Of a DNA stretch of 64,000 nt, positions 52,360 to 61,608 are shown piece after piece. Position 1 is the first letter of the stretch, and every line of letters begins with the position of its first letter. The DNA comes from Gemmobacter nectariphilus DSM 15620 (lineage in GTDB: Bacteria; Pseudomonadota; Alphaproteobacteria; Rhodobacterales; Rhodobacteraceae). The position numbers and the translations under genes were made by a program. The stretch is from assembly GCF_000429765.1 (NCBI RefSeq), contig NZ_AUCM01000007.1, positions 62,001-126,000 on the forward strand, given 5' to 3'. The notes beneath the pieces are model-generated. The model was not told the DNA's origin, did not search any database, and saw nothing but the letters and a program-made list of their open reading frames with translations.

Positions 52360-55300
52360 TCATGACCGGGACGCCGCCAAAGCATCACGCCATGCACGGC
52401 AGGAGCCGAGATATTCTCGTGCGTCCTTGCTCAGGCGCGCAATGCCCGCAAGGCGCGCCAGTTCGAGATCCGGATCCTCGGCCGCAGATATCTTCGCAAG
52501 GTTGCGGTCAACAAGATCCGCGATTTCAGCACGGGAAATTTCTCGGATCGCGCGATCGTTCATTCCCCTGAACGGCACTCGGTCCCGAACGGTGCCGCTG
52601 GCCCAGAGGAAACGGTTCTCGGCTTCCTCGGTTGTGTCGAACGCGCCCTGCAAGGCAGCGACCCGCGCCTGGATGCGGGCGCCGGTGCGCTGCCATCCGT
52701 GGAGCTGGGAAATGCGCCGTGCAAGCGATGCCTCTGTCATTGGTCCTTCGCTGGCAATCACCGTCTTCATCAGCGCAAGCAATTCAGACGTATAGCTGTC
52801 TTCGAAGAAGCGGTCAGCGTCGGGGGTGGTCGGGCCCGTGGCCACGCTTGCAGGCGCCGCCGCTGCGCTGTGATCAGGCCCGGCCGCGAACAACGGCGCG
52901 GTTTCTGGTGCCGGTTCGCCAGCGATGCTTTCCGAAGTGGCGGAAACGTCATCGACCTCGATCACAGGAGCGGCCTCGGGTACCGGGGCTTCCGGCGGCT
53001 CGGGGGTCTCGTCGGCGGGGGCGATCTGGGCGCGCCGGGCACGGTCGGCTTCCAGGATCTGGGTCAAGCTGGCGTCGATACGTTGTAGCGTGGCCTGCGG
53101 CGCGCGGAACCAGTCGGTCGACCAGATCCGCAGGATCGACCAGCCAAGCCCTTCGAGAACGGCCTGACGGATGCGATCCCGGTCGCGTGCCGTCGCCGAG
53201 GAATGATAGCGCGCGCCATCGCATTCCACGCCCGCAAGCCAGGCTCCGGCATGATCGGGATGCCGCACGCCAAGGTCGATGCGGAACCCGGACACGCCGA
53301 TCTGGCTGTGAACCTCCCAGCCTTTCGCCGCCAGTGCATCGCGCACCGCCTCTTCGAAGGGGGAATCCGCCGGGCCGACCGAGCCGCTGTCCTGTCCCGC
53401 AAGGGCAACCGCCCCCCGGCCTGCGAAATCGAGAAAGGCCTTGAGGTCTGCGACACCCCGCGCCCGCGTTCGTGTCATGTCGATCTGATCGGCGGCGATA
53501 GAGGCAAAGACATGCAGTTCGGCCCGTGCGCGGGTGACGGCCACGTTCAGGCGCTTCTCGCCGCCATCCTTGTTCATTGCGCCGAAGTTCATGGTGATCT
53601 TGCCCGCCTGATCGGGGCCGAAGGTGATCGAGAACAGCATGACGTCGCGCTCGTCACCCTGGATGTTCTCGAGGTTCTTGACGATCAGCGGCTCTTCCCG
53701 GTCGTCCGAGAAGAACCATTCGAAATCCGGGTTCGCCTTGCGCTCGGCATCCAGCAGATCAAGGATCAGGCCTTGTTGCTGCGCGTTGAAGGTGATGACC
53801 CCCAGCGTCGGGCGATCATCCTCGGGGCGTTTCAGCCATTCTGTCAGGCGTTTGCGGATGAAGGCCGTGATGGCGCGGGCCTCGTCGGGGTTGGTCGAAC
53901 CTTTCGCACGCTGATAGGTGCCGTTCACGTTGTGCAGCTGCACCGCCTCGCCCGATGCATCGGGCGATGGAAAGGTGACCAGCCCGCCATCATAGTAAAA
54001 GTGGTTCGAGAAGGCGATCAGCGCCTCGTCCCGGCTGCGATAGTGCCAGTTCAGGCGATGCGTCGGAATGCCTGCGGCCGCAACCTCGTCAAGGATCGAG
54101 GGCATGTCTTTCTCGAACTCGGCAAGTTCCGCGCCGTCATCGGCCCCGTCCTCGCTGCGGCCAAAGAAATTGGTCGGCGGCAATTGCTTGGGGTCGCCCA
54201 CGATGATCGCCTGGCGGCCGCGCGCAATCGCCCCGATCGCATCCCAGGTCGAGATCTGCGAGGCCTCGTCGAAGATCACCAGATCGAACTGTGCCTGACC
54301 GGCCGGCAGATATTGCGCGACCGAAAGCGGCGACATCAGCACACAAGGGGCCAGTTTGGTGAAACTGGTCGGCATGTCGGCAATCAGCGTGCGAATGGCC
54401 TTGGTGGGACGTTGCAGCCCAAGCTGATGCCGCAGCCCGCCAAGTTCGGAATTCCGTGGAACCGCATCGCGCACCGGCAGGTCATTGCCCAGCCGCCGCA
54501 TGACCTCGGCCGAGGCAAGGTCGGCCATCGCATCGTCCAGTTCGCGGAACCGGCGGATCAGCGCATCGTGCTGCCAATGGGCGAACCCGCGCAAGACCGG
54601 CTCGGCGTCCATCGCCAGACGCAGCCACCACGCCATATAGGCCCGCTCGAAGGCAACGGCGGTGTCGGGGATTTCCGCCTTTTCCTCCAGTGCCGTGACC
54701 AAGGGCGCGAGACCTGCGCCGATCGCCTGTGCCCGTGTCTCGCGCCATTTCAGCCAATCGCCAAATCGGTGCTGCTGATCCTCAAGCCCGGCAAGAAGTT
54801 CCTCGCCACCCGGGGGAAGGGCGCCGCCCAGATCGGCAAAGGCGGCATGTGCCGTGCGCTCGGCACTGTCAGCCTGAATGACCGCCTGGAGCAACGGGGC
54901 GAAACTGCCGCCCGAGGCCCGAGACAGTTCGGCCCGCTGCGCCTCCAGCTGCGCCTGGGGAAATCCGGCGGCGCGCAAATGGCGCTCCAGTTCCAGGAAA
55001 CGGGCCGCTGCATCCAGTTCCGCGCGGATGCGGGCGACATCGGTCCCTTCATCGGCAAAGCCCGGCAAGGACCGGAGAGCCGAGGCCGCAATGTCCTGCC
55101 GTGCGCGCCGAAGCTGCCTCAGCGCGGGCAGATCCCGCGCCGGGTCCGCCGCGCCGGAGCTTGCATAGCTTTGCAGCAGCTTGCGCAGCTTGTTCTGGGC
55201 CATTCCGGCAAAGGGCCATGCCTTGCCCTGGGCCTCGCGCCATTGCAATTCCAGCCCATCAAGCGGCATGTCCGCCAACCCGTCGTCAGGGTAGCTGGCA

Positions 55301-58206
55301 GACAGCGCCGCCCGCGCCTTCGCCGCGCGGTCAAGGGCGGCGATCAGATCGTCAAGATCAGCCTGTGCTGCCGCAGGGTCGCGCAGCGCCGCCGCACTGA
55401 TGCCGGGCTTGTCCAGCCGCTGGGCGGCAAGCCAGGACAGGGCCGCAGCAATGTCCGGTGAACCGGCTTCGGCAGGCGACAGGCCAAGCTGCCCGGCCAA
55501 GGCCTGCCGCGCCGCCAGGACCGCACGCCGCGCCGCCCGCAGTGCCTTGGCGCTGGCCAGATAGCTGTCCTGCCAGCCATAGGACCATTCGCCATGATCC
55601 AGCAGCGCAAGCGGCCCTGCCGGGTCTATACCCGCGACAATCCGATGGCGCTGACCCAGATCGCCCGCAAGGGCGCGCAACCGATGCCAGCTTGCGGCAT
55701 CATGGCTGTCCTTGTTGTCGAATTGCAGCGTAAAGCCGGGGGCAGGCCCGGCGCATCTGCCGATCGCCTGATAGACACTGAAACCCTGGGTGCCGGGCCG
55801 GTGCAGTGCATCGACATAGGCGTTCAACTGGTCGCGCGTCAGGCGCAAATCTTCGGAAACGCGCACCCACTCTTCTGCCTTGGCAGCGCTGGCCCGATCC
55901 CAGGATCGGCCAAGCTGGGTCAGCACGCTTTTGCGATCCGCCTTGTTGGAATGCAGTTCCAGAACGGCATGGCCAAGACCATGGCGTTCCAGCCTGCGAT
56001 GCACCACGTCCAGAGCGGCGGATTTTTCAGCCACGAACAGCACGGTGCGGCCACGGCCCAGCTGATCGGCGATGATGTTGGTGATCGTCTGGCTCTTGCC
56101 TGTGCCTGGCGGGCCGATCAGCACGAAATCGCGCCCTTCCGCGGCAGCGAGCACCGCGGCAAGCTGCGAGCTGTCAGCCGGTAGCGGCGCCAGCAGATCG
56201 CCCGGCGCATGTTTGCGGTCAATATCCGACGGATGCGGCATAGGCGACCTTGCGCCTTCGAAAGCCTCGGTCGGGTTGTCGAGCAGATGGGCGACCATCC
56301 GGCTTTCACGCAGGGCCTCCGTGCGATCCACCAGATCCTTCCACATGAGGTATTTCGCAAAGGAAAAGGTGGAAAGCGCGAATTCCTCGACGATCTCGAA
56401 CCCCGGAACGTCACGCACGCGCTGCCGCAGGATTTCCATGATGCGCGGAATGTCGAGACCGCTTTCGTCGCGGGGCAGCTCTGCTTCCAGTTCGGGAAGG
56501 CGCAGCTCGAAATCGCGTTTCAGCATTTCCAGCAGCGTCGAGTTGATCCGCACTTCGTCTTCCAGCTGACTCAGCCGGAATTCGGACTGGGCCGAGCGCC
56601 GTTCCAGCCTGACCGGCAGCAGCAGAAGCGGCGCGCGATAGGATCGGCTGTCCCCTTCCGATCGCTTCCAGCGCAGGAACCCGACGGCAAGGAACAAGGT
56701 GTTCGTCCCGCCCTCGGCCATATCGCTGCGCGCCTTGCGATATAGCTCGGTCAGGCGGTTCGTCATCTCGCGCGCGGTCAAAGGCACGGCGATCTGACCG
56801 CGCGACAGGGCATCGCGGGCCAGCCCCAGTTCGATCTGCCGGGCCTCGTCGGCGGACAAATCCCGTCCCGCAACCGCATTCTCGTCCTTCAGCGCCAGCA
56901 GGCGAAAGGTTTCACCATTGGCAAGGCGATCTTCGGCACCGGAGATGTCGGGGCAGATCATGGCGACAGCCCCGCGCGTATCGCGGAAGTTCAAAAGCCT
57001 GTTGCCAAGCGACAGATCAAGCAGCTTGCGCTGCCAGCGTTCCACGCGTCCCAGAGGCGTTGCAGGCGTCTCGTCCGCCAGTTCGCCGGGCAGAAGCCCA
57101 AGATCCAGCGGGCGCGGCAAGGCCGCCGGGGTCGCCGCGATCTGTTCGGTGGCCGCTTCCTGAACGCGGTGACTTGCCAGCGGCCGGATGCGCGCGGCGC
57201 GGGCGCGGTTGATATCGACGGCCTGGATGAATTCGGTTTCGCGCGCCTCTGACAGAAGGTCACGGCCGGCCTGCACGGCTTCTTCGAACCCGATGCTGGG
57301 GCGCCTGGTCAGGAATGTTGTCTCCAGCGTCACGAATTCACGCGCGACGACAGCTTTGCGCACCGTGACCACGTCGGGTTCCACCAGACGGCCGAAATCC
57401 TTCTGGACCAGCCAGACCCCGACCCAGGCATGCCCATGCGAGAACAGCACCGCCGTGTTGAGACCAGCCGCCTCATAGGCCGCAGCCAGCAAAAGCGTGC
57501 TGTCAAGACACGTGGCAAGACCCTCTGACACGATCCGCTCGGGGTCGCGGATCTTTTGTCCGATCCGTTCGAACGAGGCGGGGGGAACGGCATAGGTCAG
57601 CCCAAGCCCTGTTGCGGCCGACCAGATCGCGCCGGCCAGCATCCAGACCCGCAGCGGATCGCCGGACTGATAGCCATTCATCGCGCCGGAATGGCCTGCG
57701 GCCTCCAGAAGGCGCGCGGCATCCTTCAGGATGCGGGCGATGGCAGGCTGGTTGGGCGAGACAAAGGCCGCCAGGATATTGTCCATCTCGGCCAGCCCGC
57801 CCCATTCGTCGCGGGCGAGCATCTCGATCCGATGGGCCGAGGCGATATCGTCCACCCCATGCGCGGTCAGCCGGAATTCGATCTGCCCGATTTCCGCCTC
57901 GTCCAGCCCGCCCAGCAGCACGGTATCAAGCGGGGTTTCAAGATCGGTCAGGTGCAGCGTGGTTCCTGCGGGAATGCGGTCGATCGTCCAGGTCTTTTCC
58001 CGAACGATCGCAGGATTGGCAGCAAGGGTAAGCCGGATGTTTTCCACAGGCTCGGCAGTGCCATTCTCGAGCCCAAGACGCTTGATGACCGCGACGCCGT
58101 TTTGTGCCGTAGCAAAATTCACCTTGGTCGCCAGAACCGGATGCAGGATCAGACCGGCCTTTTCCGGTGCGGTCACGGCGGACACTTCATCTGGCATGAT
58201 CGGCAC
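52360..58206 (-). CDS. Giant SF1 helicase-nuclease (DUF4011/DUF3320 type)
   Basis: 1948 residues. N-terminal about 350: a transglutaminase-like region around residues 175-275 (GLATCLDSTLLLAAAYEAAGLN then GHAWVGVW). A DUF4011-like segment follows at about 390-640 (RWQRKLLDLSLGNRLLNFRDT). SF1 helicase motifs: Walker A GPPGTGKS at 698-705, DEAS at 1313-1316, GDPKQLPP at 1337-1344, HYRSRDE at 1388-1394, NIQGDERD at 1514-1521 and NVAVTRARAEL at 1554-1564. A Vsr/restriction-like nuclease follows at about 1615-1715 (FRIDLGVRHP with D1644, VECDGARYH with E1661 and D1663). A DUF3320-like end lies around 1800-1940. The motor core is interrupted by a long helical insertion between motifs I and II. It starts 9 bp after the YhaN-like gene, so it is the third gene of that operon. 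Confidence 0.88.
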   Translation of the reverse strand: MPIMPDEVSAVTAPEKAGLILHPVLATKVNFATAQNGVAVIKRLGLENGTAEPVENIRLTLAANPAIVREKTWTIDRIPAGTTLHLTDLETPLDTVLLGGLDEAEIGQIEFRLTAHGVDDIASAHRIEMLARDEWGGLAEMDNILAAFVSPNQPAIARILKDAARLLEAAGHSGAMNGYQSGDPLRVWMLAGAIWSAATGLGLTYAVPPASFERIGQKIRDPERIVSEGLATCLDSTLLLAAAYEAAGLNTAVLFSHGHAWVGVWLVQKDFGRLVEPDVVTVRKAVVAREFVTLETTFLTRRPSIGFEEAVQAGRDLLSEARETEFIQAVDINRARAARIRPLASHRVQEAATEQIAATPAALPRPLDLGLLPGELADETPATPLGRVERWQRKLLDLSLGNRLLNFRDTRGAVAMICPDISGAEDRLANGETFRLLALKDENAVAGRDLSADEARQIELGLARDALSRGQIAVPLTAREMTNRLTELYRKARSDMAEGGTNTLFLAVGFLRWKRSEGDSRSYRAPLLLLPVRLERRSAQSEFRLSQLEDEVRINSTLLEMLKRDFELRLPELEAELPRDESGLDIPRIMEILRQRVRDVPGFEIVEEFALSTFSFAKYLMWKDLVDRTEALRESRMVAHLLDNPTEAFEGARSPMPHPSDIDRKHAPGDLLAPLPADSSQLAAVLAAAEGRDFVLIGPPGTGKSQTITNIIADQLGRGRTVLFVAEKSAALDVVHRRLERHGLGHAVLELHSNKADRKSVLTQLGRSWDRASAAKAEEWVRVSEDLRLTRDQLNAYVDALHRPGTQGFSVYQAIGRCAGPAPGFTLQFDNKDSHDAASWHRLRALAGDLGQRHRIVAGIDPAGPLALLDHGEWSYGWQDSYLASAKALRAARRAVLAARQALAGQLGLSPAEAGSPDIAAALSWLAAQRLDKPGISAAALRDPAAAQADLDDLIAALDRAAKARAALSASYPDDGLADMPLDGLELQWREAQGKAWPFAGMAQNKLRKLLQSYASSGAADPARDLPALRQLRRARQDIAASALRSLPGFADEGTDVARIRAELDAAARFLELERHLRAAGFPQAQLEAQRAELSRASGGSFAPLLQAVIQADSAERTAHAAFADLGGALPPGGEELLAGLEDQQHRFGDWLKWRETRAQAIGAGLAPLVTALEEKAEIPDTAVAFERAYMAWWLRLAMDAEPVLRGFAHWQHDALIRRFRELDDAMADLASAEVMRRLGNDLPVRDAVPRNSELGGLRHQLGLQRPTKAIRTLIADMPTSFTKLAPCVLMSPLSVAQYLPAGQAQFDLVIFDEASQISTWDAIGAIARGRQAIIVGDPKQLPPTNFFGRSEDGADDGAELAEFEKDMPSILDEVAAAGIPTHRLNWHYRSRDEALIAFSNHFYYDGGLVTFPSPDASGEAVQLHNVNGTYQRAKGSTNPDEARAITAFIRKRLTEWLKRPEDDRPTLGVITFNAQQQGLILDLLDAERKANPDFEWFFSDDREEPLIVKNLENIQGDERDVMLFSITFGPDQAGKITMNFGAMNKDGGEKRLNVAVTRARAELHVFASIAADQIDMTRTRARGVADLKAFLDFAGRGAVALAGQDSGSVGPADSPFEEAVRDALAAKGWEVHSQIGVSGFRIDLGVRHPDHAGAWLAGVECDGARYHSSATARDRDRIRQAVLEGLGWSILRIWSTDWFRAPQATLQRIDASLTQILEADRARRAQIAPADETPEPPEAPVPEAAPVIEVDDVSATSESIAGEPAPETAPLFAAGPDHSAAAAPASVATGPTTPDADRFFEDSYTSELLALMKTVIASEGPMTEASLARRISQLHGWQRTGARIQARVAALQGAFDTTEEAENRFLWASGTVRDRVPFRGMNDRAIREISRAEIADLVDRNLAKISAAEDPDLELARLAGIARLSKDAREYLGSCRAWRDALAASRS

Positions 58207-58215
58207 TTTCAGAAA

Positions 58216-61200
58216 TTACAGGTCAACAATGTTTGCTTCCGGGCAGACGGACCGGGCGATGTCGCAAAGATGGCGATGGTGGGTCAGATAGATCACCTGA
58301 CCCACGCGCGACATGTCGGCCAACAAGGCGAAGGCCGCGCCCGAACGATCATCGTCGAAGGTTTCCATGATGTCGTCGGCAATGAAGGGCACTGTCGGGC
58401 GGCTTTGGGCCAGTTCGTGATAGCCCGCGATGCGCAGCGCCAGGTAAAGCTGGAATCGTGTGCCTTTTGACAGATCGGCAGCCAGTTTTGCGCCGTCCTC
58501 GGACGCGATGGCGACCAGAACCTCCTGGGTGCCGTCAGGTTGCGCCGCAAGGCCGGAATAGGCGCCCCGGCTGAGGCGGCTGAAGGCCTGTGACGCCCGG
58601 GTCAGCATGGCGCTGCGATGCTGATCGCGATAGCGCCGCAAACCGGCCTCAAGCGCGATCAGGCCAAAGCGACCGGCCAGATGCGACTCGGCCCGCTCGC
58701 GGATTTCCAGCAGCAGATTCTCGCGCGTGGCTGCGATACGGGCCAGCGCATCATCGCCCCCCACCGCCTCGATCCGGCGCTTGGCGTCCAGATGGGCGGC
58801 AAGGCGGGTTTCGGTGTCAGTGCGCAGGATTTGCAGATCCGTCTTCAGATCGGCGATTTTCTGACGAATTGCCCCGCTATCCTCGCCCTCGGCCGGGGCG
58901 GGGCGGTCGCGCAGATCATCGTCAAGGGCGGCGATGCTGTCGCGCAGGGTCGCGGCCTCGCGACAGCGCGCTATGTGATCGGCCAGATCGCCATTGGCCT
59001 CGGACCAGCCAAGGCTGCTGCCAATCGCTGCGGCCTCGACCTTGCGGGCCTCCAGCGTGCGGCGGTCTTCGGTGTCTTGCTGGTGTTCCTGTGCGATCTG
59101 CCGGGCAAGGGCGTCGTGGTCGCGGGCGGCGTCTTGCGCGCGGCGCAGTCGGGTCAGCACATCGGCCCAGGAAACACCCTCGTCCAGGGTCAGCATGTGC
59201 ACGATGGCGGCTTTTGCTTCGACAAAGCGGCGCCGATTGGCTTCCATCTTGTCGATGCGGTCGGTCAGCGCGGCGGCAGTCTGATAGTCAGAGCCAAGCC
59301 GATCAAGAAGGTCCAGAACAGTCCCAAGGCCCGGATCATCATCGGCATGTCCGGCAAGAATGCTGTCTTGGCTGGCCGCAGCCCAGTCTTGCCGCCAGGC
59401 ATCAAGGGCCGCATCGGCGTCGGCCTGTGCTTGCCTGCGCTCACGCAGGTCAGAGGCCAGCGACACCAGCCGTTGCCGCGCCTCACGGCGGCGTTCCGAA
59501 GCCTCGATCCGGGCGACCGCGCCGGCAAGCAGGGTCTCGAAGGGTTCGGGGGGATCGGCGGGGGACTTTCGAAGCGCCGCGCCAAGCGCGTGGATCGCGG
59601 CCTCTTGCGCGTCCTTGCAGCGGGTGAATGCGGTTTCAGCATCGCGCAGCGCCGTGCGCTCGGTCAGGGCCGCGATCCGCAGATCAAGCCAGGCCTTCAG
59701 ATCAGAAAGCGTGCCACCGGACAGGCCGACGGCCGCACTGGCGCCCTCGATTTCGGCCTGAACGGTGCGCTGCGCCATCAGGGCCGCGTCAAGCCTGGCC
59801 TCGGCGGTCGCCAGCCGGGCGGCTGCGGTTTCATGGGTCGAGCGATCCAGCGCCTCGCGCCGCGCCTCGGCCATGGCCTCTGCGAGCACTGCGGAAATCC
59901 TGTCATCCTCGCGCAGCGCCTGTTCAAAGCGGCGGGCGCTGGCGGCGGAAAGTTCGGCAAGATGCGCGGCCCACAGCGCCTCGCGGGTGCTGCGCGCGTT
60001 TGCAGCATCGGCCAGGGTCAGGCCGCTTGCCGCCTGCGCCGCACCGCGCCCGGCAGCTTCGGAGTGCAGGCGGCCCATCTCTGCGCGCAGCGCGGCGGCA
60101 TCGCGGCGCGCATCGAGGTCCTGCTGACGGGCCGTCTCTTGCGCCTGCTCCCAGTCGCGGATCTGCCAGCCGGGAGGAACGGCCAGCGCAGCCAGACTGT
60201 CACCATCCCCGGTCCAGGGCGCCAGGGCTGCAAGCGCGCTGTCCAGCCGGCTGCGGGCCTGATCCCGGTCGCGCCGCGCGCGGGCCAGCGCATCGGCCGG
60301 GTCCTGGGCCCTTAGCCGGGCGACAAGTGCCGTCAGCGCGGCTTCATCCTCGGCGGGGCCAGGATCGCCCAGGCGGTCCCGCTCGCGTTCCAGCTCTGCG
60401 GCCGTCTTGGCGGTTTCAGCGGCGGCGGTCGTGGCCTTGCTTGTCAGGCCCGATCGCGCCGTCAACAGCGCGCGAAGCGCCGATATCCGCGCACCGGGCA
60501 GACACAGATCCGCGGGTCTTGCGCCCTGCTGCCCAAGCTGCGCAAGCAGTGCCGTCACCCGCGCATCTGCTGCCAGAGCCTCGTCCCGGCGGCGCGGCAG
60601 ATCCTTGACTGCGGTGTCATGTTCGGGCCGCAGCGCTTCGGCCGCGTCGATGGCGGGCGCTTGTGTCAGGACAGCCGGATCCGCGGTCAGCGCGGCCCGC
60701 TGTTCCTCCAGCCCCTCAAGCCGCAGGGCGCGGTCGCGGATGCGCGAGGTCAGATCGCGCTGGTCGTTCTCGATCTGCGCGAACCGTGCCTGCACGTCTG
60801 GCGCGGCATCGGGCAGGTGCTGCAAGGGGGCAAGCCGCTCTTGCAGCCTGGACAGTTGCGCCAGTAGCGGCAGGGTTCCGGCGATCTCTTGCAGCCTGTC
60901 GAGATCGGTCTGGGCCGCCTCTTCGCGGCCACGAGAGTCGCGCCACTGCTGTTCTGCGGCATGTGCTTCGCGGACCAGCTTTTGCAGGGCACCGGCAGAC
61001 ACTTCCAGCTCGCGGCGCTGCCTGTCCAGATCTGCCAGCTGCTTTTTCGCATCATAGAGCCAGCCGCTTCGCTTGCCGCTGCGGTGAAACCCGTCGAGCC
61101 CGGCGCGCAAGGCTTCAAGCTGGGGCGCAAGGCCGGAAAGACCGGCGCTGGCCGAAAACAGCATCTCGCCCAGATCGCCACGGCTGGCCAGGATGCTGTC

Positions 61201-61608
61201 GCCGCCCTTTTCCAGCGTCTCGTCATCAAGCGAGAACATCGCCGAATAGCCATCGCGCGACAGCCCACCCAGAACCGCCTGCAAGGTGGCCTCGGGCAAG
61301 GCCGCATCGTGCGCGTCCACAAGGCTGGCGCTGTTGCGTTTCAGCCGTTTGACATCCAGCGCAGTGCCCGCGTGGGTCAGCCGGGCGCCAATCTGCATCG
61401 TGGGGCCAGGATGGCGAAAATCATATCTTGTGCGCGTGGGAATGCCGAACAGCAGATCCAGCCACGACGAGAACAGAGTGGACTTTCCCGCCTCGTTGGG
61501 GCCGAAGACGATATGCAGATCCGGCGCGCCCGGGGCGGGCTGCGCAAAGGAAAGGCTGCGGTCTGTAAAGCGGCCGTATCGTGTCAGATCAAGGCGCTCC
61601 AGCCGCAT
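58216..61608 (-). CDS. YhaN-like SMC/Rad50-type ATPase
   Basis: 1130-residue AAA/ABC-type ATPase of the YhaN family. Walker A is FGPNEAGKST at 35-44. The middle (about 180-980) is long coiled coil rich in Ala, Arg, Glu and Leu. The distal ATPase half has PFIADDIMETFDDDRSG at 1074-1090 (Walker B D1078-D1079) and the LTHH switch at 1108-1111. The family signature MFSLDDETLEKGGDSILASRGDLGEMLFSASAGL is present near residues 120-155. By analogy with SbcC/Rad50 it would form a coiled-coil clamp on DNA with the nuclease encoded next to it. The start at 61608 overlaps the nuclease stop by one base (TGATG). Confidence 0.92.
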   Translation of the reverse strand: MRLERLDLTRYGRFTDRSLSFAQPAPGAPDLHIVFGPNEAGKSTLFSSWLDLLFGIPTRTRYDFRHPGPTMQIGARLTHAGTALDVKRLKRNSASLVDAHDAALPEATLQAVLGGLSRDGYSAMFSLDDETLEKGGDSILASRGDLGEMLFSASAGLSGLAPQLEALRAGLDGFHRSGKRSGWLYDAKKQLADLDRQRRELEVSAGALQKLVREAHAAEQQWRDSRGREEAAQTDLDRLQEIAGTLPLLAQLSRLQERLAPLQHLPDAAPDVQARFAQIENDQRDLTSRIRDRALRLEGLEEQRAALTADPAVLTQAPAIDAAEALRPEHDTAVKDLPRRRDEALAADARVTALLAQLGQQGARPADLCLPGARISALRALLTARSGLTSKATTAAAETAKTAAELERERDRLGDPGPAEDEAALTALVARLRAQDPADALARARRDRDQARSRLDSALAALAPWTGDGDSLAALAVPPGWQIRDWEQAQETARQQDLDARRDAAALRAEMGRLHSEAAGRGAAQAASGLTLADAANARSTREALWAAHLAELSAASARRFEQALREDDRISAVLAEAMAEARREALDRSTHETAAARLATAEARLDAALMAQRTVQAEIEGASAAVGLSGGTLSDLKAWLDLRIAALTERTALRDAETAFTRCKDAQEAAIHALGAALRKSPADPPEPFETLLAGAVARIEASERRREARQRLVSLASDLRERRQAQADADAALDAWRQDWAAASQDSILAGHADDDPGLGTVLDLLDRLGSDYQTAAALTDRIDKMEANRRRFVEAKAAIVHMLTLDEGVSWADVLTRLRRAQDAARDHDALARQIAQEHQQDTEDRRTLEARKVEAAAIGSSLGWSEANGDLADHIARCREAATLRDSIAALDDDLRDRPAPAEGEDSGAIRQKIADLKTDLQILRTDTETRLAAHLDAKRRIEAVGGDDALARIAATRENLLLEIRERAESHLAGRFGLIALEAGLRRYRDQHRSAMLTRASQAFSRLSRGAYSGLAAQPDGTQEVLVAIASEDGAKLAADLSKGTRFQLYLALRIAGYHELAQSRPTVPFIADDIMETFDDDRSGAAFALLADMSRVGQVIYLTHHRHLCDIARSVCPEANIVDL

